A stretch of 64,000 bases of DNA from Methylococcaceae bacterium UBA975. GTDB lineage: Bacteria; Pseudomonadota; Gammaproteobacteria; Methylococcales; Cycloclasticaceae. A model generated the notes under the pieces. That model was not told where the DNA came from. It did not search any database and saw nothing but the letters and a program-made list of their open reading frames with translations. The position numbers and the translations under genes are program-made. Positions 60,658-64,000 of the stretch are shown piece by piece. The number at the start of each line of letters is the position of its first letter. Within the stretch, counting starts at the first letter, position 1. The DNA lies in NCBI GenBank assembly GCA_002292375.1, contig DBBV01000006.1:124001-188000 (forward strand). The letters run 5' to 3'.

Positions 60658-61569
60658 GTGAGTCCGCTCGCTGTTGATTTAGTGCAGCGGTTTATCGAAG
60701 TATTACGAGTCGAACGCCGTTTGTCGCCAAACACCTTAAAAGCATATCGGCGAGACTTAGCTCAATTGATCGACTTTTGTACCCAGCAGTCGCTAAACGA
60801 ATGGTCTGAATTAAACGGCCATCACCTTCGGCGATTTATCGCCGAGCGGCATCGCGGTGGATTGGGTAGCAACAGTTTGCAACGAGAACTATCGGCTTGT
60901 CGTAGTTTTTTTGCCTATCTAATCAAAACGCGCCAGCTAGTCAATAACCCAGCCGCGGGTATTCGTGCGCCTAAAGCGGCTAAGGCTTTGCCGCACGTGC
61001 TTGATGTAGACCAAGTTAATGCGCTGTTAGAAGTAGAACCAATGGGCGCCCTGGAAATCCGCGATCTGGCGATGTGGGAGTTATTGTATTCATCGGGTTT
61101 ACGGGTTGGTGAACTGGTTAAGGTCAATTTAACCGACATTGATCTAAGCGGTCGGACCATTCACGTGGTCAGCGGTAAGGGGCAAAAATCCAGACTATTA
61201 CCGCTCGGCCAACAGGCGGTAACAGCGATACGCGCGTGGTTATTAGAAAGGATTGATTGTCATCGACAAGATGATATGGCGCTATTTATTAGCAAAAATG
61301 GCTCACGTTTAAGCGCTCGCAGTGTCCAGTCGCGTTTAGAACGCTGGCGTAAACGCCAAGGCCTGCAAGGACGTTTGTACCCACACATGCTGAGGCATTC
61401 GTTTGCCAGTCACATGCTGGAGTCGAGCAGGGATTTGCGCGCGGTGCAAGAACTGTTAGGTCACAGCAACATCAGTACCACACAGGTGTATACGCACTTA
61501 GACTTTCAGCATTTAGCATCGGTATACGATCAAGCACACCCACGCGCGAAACAAAAAAAGAAGGCTTAA
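60658..61569 (+). CDS. xerC: Tyrosine recombinase XerC
   Basis: XerC resolves chromosome dimers at dif with XerD. The 303-residue protein has an N-terminal SAM-like core-binding domain (VERRLSPNTLKAYRRDLAQL) and a C-terminal catalytic domain. The visible catalytic residues are Arg in SGLRVGELV, the HMLRHSFASH motif, LLGHSNISTTQVYTHL with catalytic Tyr278 and the second conserved His. The start is a GTG. Its context after dapF-DUF484 is the classic xerC location. The stop shares the palindrome TTAA with the convergent DUF4126 gene. Confidence 0.96.
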   Translation: MSPLAVDLVQRFIEVLRVERRLSPNTLKAYRRDLAQLIDFCTQQSLNEWSELNGHHLRRFIAERHRGGLGSNSLQRELSACRSFFAYLIKTRQLVNNPAAGIRAPKAAKALPHVLDVDQVNALLEVEPMGALEIRDLAMWELLYSSGLRVGELVKVNLTDIDLSGRTIHVVSGKGQKSRLLPLGQQAVTAIRAWLLERIDCHRQDDMALFISKNGSRLSARSVQSRLERWRKRQGLQGRLYPHMLRHSFASHMLESSRDLRAVQELLGHSNISTTQVYTHLDFQHLASVYDQAHPRAKQKKKA

Positions 61570-62231
61570 TCCGGTCGCGGTAACTTATCGTTGGCCATGG
61601 GTTTGGAATAGTCCTCCTCCACGCTTGAGACGCCAAAAAGCTTTAATAAAAACCTAAACACGCGCTTAATACCTCGCCATAACTTAGGTAGCGCCCAGAT
61701 CATTAGCAAGATAAACAGTACCAAACCGACGATGAAAAAGGCGGGGTGTTGAATAGAAGCCCAAACACCCACAAAAACAGCAATGTCTTCAGCGATAGAC
61801 GCGGTCCAGTTACTAAATGGTTCAGGTGAGGTGTTAATTAATGCGCGACTACCCGCCTTAGTGGCGTGCGTGGCGGCGGCTAAACTGCCACCCACCAAGG
61901 CTGCGGCAATTTCTGCAGCGGGGCCGATATCGCCGATGGCGCCAGCGGCTAACAGAGCACCAGCCGGTATGCGGATGAAGGTATGTAAAGTGTCCCAGGC
62001 GCTATCAACGCCGGGAATTTTGTCGGCAAAAAATTCGATTGCGTACATTAAGCCGGCGGCGGTCATCACCAAGGGGTCGGCAACGATCATTAAGTCGCTA
62101 GGCAATACGATTTGTCCGTTATGCGCCAATAAACCGATCATCAGAATGGTTGCGTACAAATTGATTCCGCTGCCCCATGCAGCGCCCATACTGAGTGCGA
62201 GCGTTTGTGAAAGTTGATTAAGTTCATCCAC
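61566..62231 (-). CDS. DUF4126-family membrane protein
   Basis: This 221-residue integral membrane protein of DUF4126 has several hydrophobic segments (INLYATILMIGLLAHNG, VFVGVWASIQHPAFFIVGLVLFILLMIWALPKLW). A conserved glycine- and alanine-rich central region follows the family pattern (AGALLAAGAIGDIGPAAEIAAALVGGSLAAATHATKAGSRA). Its function is unknown. It is convergent with xerC (shared TTAA) and divergent from hslV across 136 bp. Confidence 0.82.
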   Translation of the reverse strand: MDELNQLSQTLALSMGAAWGSGINLYATILMIGLLAHNGQIVLPSDLMIVADPLVMTAAGLMYAIEFFADKIPGVDSAWDTLHTFIRIPAGALLAAGAIGDIGPAAEIAAALVGGSLAAATHATKAGSRALINTSPEPFSNWTASIAEDIAVFVGVWASIQHPAFFIVGLVLFILLMIWALPKLWRGIKRVFRFLLKLFGVSSVEEDYSKPMANDKLPRPD

Positions 62232-62367
62232 GGTATTTACTCCCTGCTTTAAACAGGCTTAAGAATATCATAACTAAGATGAATCCAGTTTAAACAAACC
62301 AGCCGACACGCGGCCGCTTTGATTTTTGTGTAAAATGTAGTGTCTAACTTAAACGTGGGATAAAACA

Positions 62368-62916
62368 GTGGATTTTAGAGGAACAACAATTGTTTCAGTG
62401 CGGCGCGGTAACAGCGTTGTTATTGGTGGTGATGGCCAAGTGACCTTAGGCAACACAATCATGAAAGGTAACGCCAGAAAAGTCCGTAGGATTGGTGGTG
62501 GTAGTGTTATAGCTGGCTTCGCAGGGGCAACAGCAGATGCCTTTACGCTATTTGAGCGTTTTGAAGGGATGCTAGAAAAGCATCACGGTAATTTGACACG
62601 GGCAGCTGTTGAGATGGCTAAAGACTGGCGTACCGATCGTATGTTGCGTAAGTTGGAAGCCTTATTAGCAATAGCAGACAGCAAAGACTCGTTGATTATT
62701 TCCGGTAATGGCGACGTCATTCAGCCGGAACAAGACCTGATAGCAATCGGATCAGGCGGGCCATTTGCGCAATCAGCAGCGCGTGCCTTGCTAGAAAATA
62801 CCGAGTTAAGTGCTCGAGAAATAGTAGAAAAGTCGTTAGGTATTGCGGGTGATATTTGTATTTACACCAATCATAACCAAACGATTGAAGAGTTAAATTT
62901 TGAGGAAACTACGTAA
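62368..62916 (+). CDS. hslV: ATP-dependent protease peptidase subunit HslV
   Basis: HslV is the proteasome-like peptidase of the HslVU (ClpQY) protease. The 182-residue protein starts MDFRGTTIVSVRRGNSVVIGG; after removal of the first five residues Thr6 becomes the N-terminal nucleophile. KVRRIGGGSVIAGFAGATAD and YTNHNQTIEEL are conserved. The start is a GTG (62368). It is followed by hslU after one base and is expected to be heat-shock regulated, but no clear sigma-32 promoter was seen upstream. Confidence 0.96.
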   Translation: MDFRGTTIVSVRRGNSVVIGGDGQVTLGNTIMKGNARKVRRIGGGSVIAGFAGATADAFTLFERFEGMLEKHHGNLTRAAVEMAKDWRTDRMLRKLEALLAIADSKDSLIISGNGDVIQPEQDLIAIGSGGPFAQSAARALLENTELSAREIVEKSLGIAGDICIYTNHNQTIEELNFEETT

Positions 62917-62917
62917 T

Positions 62918-64000
62918 ATGAGTCAAATGACACCAAAAGAGATTGTGCATGAATTAGACAAGCACATCGTGGGACAAAGTGCGGCAAAAAGAGCTGTGGC
63001 CATTGCCTTAAGAAACCGTTGGAGACGTTCACAAGTAGACGAAAGCTTACGCGCCGAAATTACGCCAAAAAATATCTTAATGATTGGCCCAACGGGTGTG
63101 GGTAAAACCGAAATAGCACGCCGCTTGGCGCGCCTAGCGAAGGCGCCGTTTATTAAAGTAGAGGCGACCAAGTTCACTGAGGTGGGCTATGTGGGCCGCG
63201 ATGTGGAGTCTATTATTCGAGACCTTGCCGACATTGCGGTAAAAATGACCCGTGAAGTTGAGCTGGAAAAAGTCAAACGTAAGGCCGAGGACGCGGCCGA
63301 AGAAAAAGTGCTGGATATCTTATTGCCACGAGCATCTAACAGTGACCCAAGTGATGACAGTGGGGCAGCAACCAGGCAAAAATTTCGTAAAAAATTACGT
63401 GAAGGCGAGCTTGATGACAAAGAGATTGAAGTTGAAGTCAAAGCCCCCAGCGTAGGTGTTGAAATTATGGCGCCCCCGGGTATGGAAGAAATGACCAATC
63501 AGCTGCAAGGGATGTTTCAAAATATATCGGGTGAAAAAAAGAAAAAGCGCAAAATGAGCATTAAAAATGCGTTACAAATTTTAACCGAGGATGAAGCAGG
63601 CAAATTGGTTAACGAGGAAGAGCTTAAGCATAAAGCGCTGGAAAGCCTCGAGCAAACAGGTATCGTATTTTTAGATGAACTAGACAAAGTATGTAAACGC
63701 GGTGAGACGGGCGGCGCAGATGTGTCGCGCGATGGCGTGCAACGAGACTTACTACCGCTGGTTGAAGGCAGCACCGTAACAACGAAATACGGCGCGGTAA
63801 AAACCGACCATATTTTATTTATTGCGTCGGGTGCTTTTCATTTGTCAAAACCCTCCGATTTGATTCCGGAGCTGCAAGGCCGATTCCCTATTCGTGTTGA
63901 GTTGGACGCCTTAGTTGCAGCAGATTTTGTGCGTATTTTAACCGAACCAGACGCCTCATTAACCGAACAATATACCGCGTTACTGGCGACTGAAAATGTC
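62918..64000 (+). CDS. hslU: ATP-dependent protease ATPase subunit HslU, cut by window edge
   Basis: The open frame runs from ATG 62918 to the right edge without a stop, 361 codons. It begins MSQMTPKEIVHELDKHIVGQ and has the AAA+ Walker A MIGPTGVGKTE and the Walker B-type IVFLDELDKVC. A substrate-binding I domain of charged helices lies between them (MTREVELEKVKRK and onward), and ELQGRFPIRVEL contains the sensor region. HslU unfolds substrates and feeds them to HslV. The missing part is about 80-90 residues. Confidence 0.95.
   Translation, partial: MSQMTPKEIVHELDKHIVGQSAAKRAVAIALRNRWRRSQVDESLRAEITPKNILMIGPTGVGKTEIARRLARLAKAPFIKVEATKFTEVGYVGRDVESIIRDLADIAVKMTREVELEKVKRKAEDAAEEKVLDILLPRASNSDPSDDSGAATRQKFRKKLREGELDDKEIEVEVKAPSVGVEIMAPPGMEEMTNQLQGMFQNISGEKKKKRKMSIKNALQILTEDEAGKLVNEEELKHKALESLEQTGIVFLDELDKVCKRGETGGADVSRDGVQRDLLPLVEGSTVTTKYGAVKTDHILFIASGAFHLSKPSDLIPELQGRFPIRVELDALVAADFVRILTEPDASLTEQYTALLATENV

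Noticed and set aside
62232..62367. Sigma-32 heat-shock promoter upstream of hslV
   Set aside because: No CTTGAA-type -35 with a CCCCAT-type -10 at the expected spacing could be found. A TAAAAT near 62331 lacks a matching -35.

Overview
The window is a chromosomal segment of a gammaproteobacterium with moderate GC content. The class is indicated by several well-known gammaproteobacterial neighbourhoods: hisB-H-A-F-I-E followed by tat genes; def-fmt-rsmB-DUF4390-ntrY-ntrX-trkA-trkH; LysM protein-dprA-smg-topA; algZ-algR-hemC-hemD-hemX-hemY opposite argH; lptM-lysA-dapF-DUF484-xerC; and hslVU. Gene content and order remind me of the Thiotrichales (Cycloclasticus/Methylophaga type), but the genus is an inference from memory. 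I found no rRNA, tRNA, insertion sequence, prophage or CRISPR array. The region is core chromosome with densely packed genes.

Layout. 1-587 (minus) is the 5' part of a quinol-dependent nitric oxide reductase, cut by the window edge, with an FNR/Dnr-like site upstream. 717-4435 holds a DASS-type anion symporter, an outer-membrane beta-barrel and a divergent LysR regulator. 4446-11536 (minus) is a long run: hisB-hisH-hisA-hisF-hisI-hisE-tatA-tatC-DUF1499-ygiQ, with no tatB. 11611-13771 (minus) is a tungsten/molybdopterin aldehyde ferredoxin oxidoreductase (AOR) followed by a MoaD/ThiS-like protein, with a terminator-like hairpin between them. 13870-14124 (plus) contains what I read as a GacA-activated CsrB/RsmZ-type small RNA. 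14141-26826 (minus) is typA, a rhodanese, a methyltransferase, trkH-trkA, the ntrXY-like two-component system, DUF4390, rsmB, fmt and def. 26958-34002 (plus) is LysM protein, dprA, smg, topA, purE, tsaC and hemF, ending against a solitary mlaC-like gene. 35079-36913 is hemB-aroE, followed by c-di-GMP-related genes (PilZ, EAL-like/HDOD), a gamma carbonic anhydrase-like protein, prlC, an SH3 protein, a TusA-like protein and ubiD. 44153-50153 (minus) is algZR-hemCDXY. 50242-55376 (plus) is argH, a PAS/degenerate-GGDEF protein and class I adenylate cyclase. 55429-57637 (minus) is an esterase, oxyR and a peroxiredoxin with an OxyR-type operator. 57737-61569 (plus) is lptM-lysA-dapF-DUF484-xerC, then DUF4126 (minus), and hslV and a truncated hslU at the right edge.

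How the genes work together. Haem synthesis is unusually well represented (hemB, hemC, hemD, hemF, hemX, hemY, with mlaC and aroE as neighbours). Several layers of global regulation occur within a short distance: the Csr/Rsm-type sRNA, an AlgZR-type system, an NtrYX-type system whose regulator lacks a recognisable GAFTGA loop, cAMP synthesis coupled to a GGDEF-like protein, and c-di-GMP effectors.

The most notable item is the unannotated sRNA at about 13943-14124. It has four GGA-in-loop hairpins, an 11-bp terminator stem and a near-perfect TGTAAG-N6-CTTACA element placed about 64 bp upstream of the inferred start. Promoter, operator and RNA calls come from reading the sequence by eye. No database search or folding program was run.
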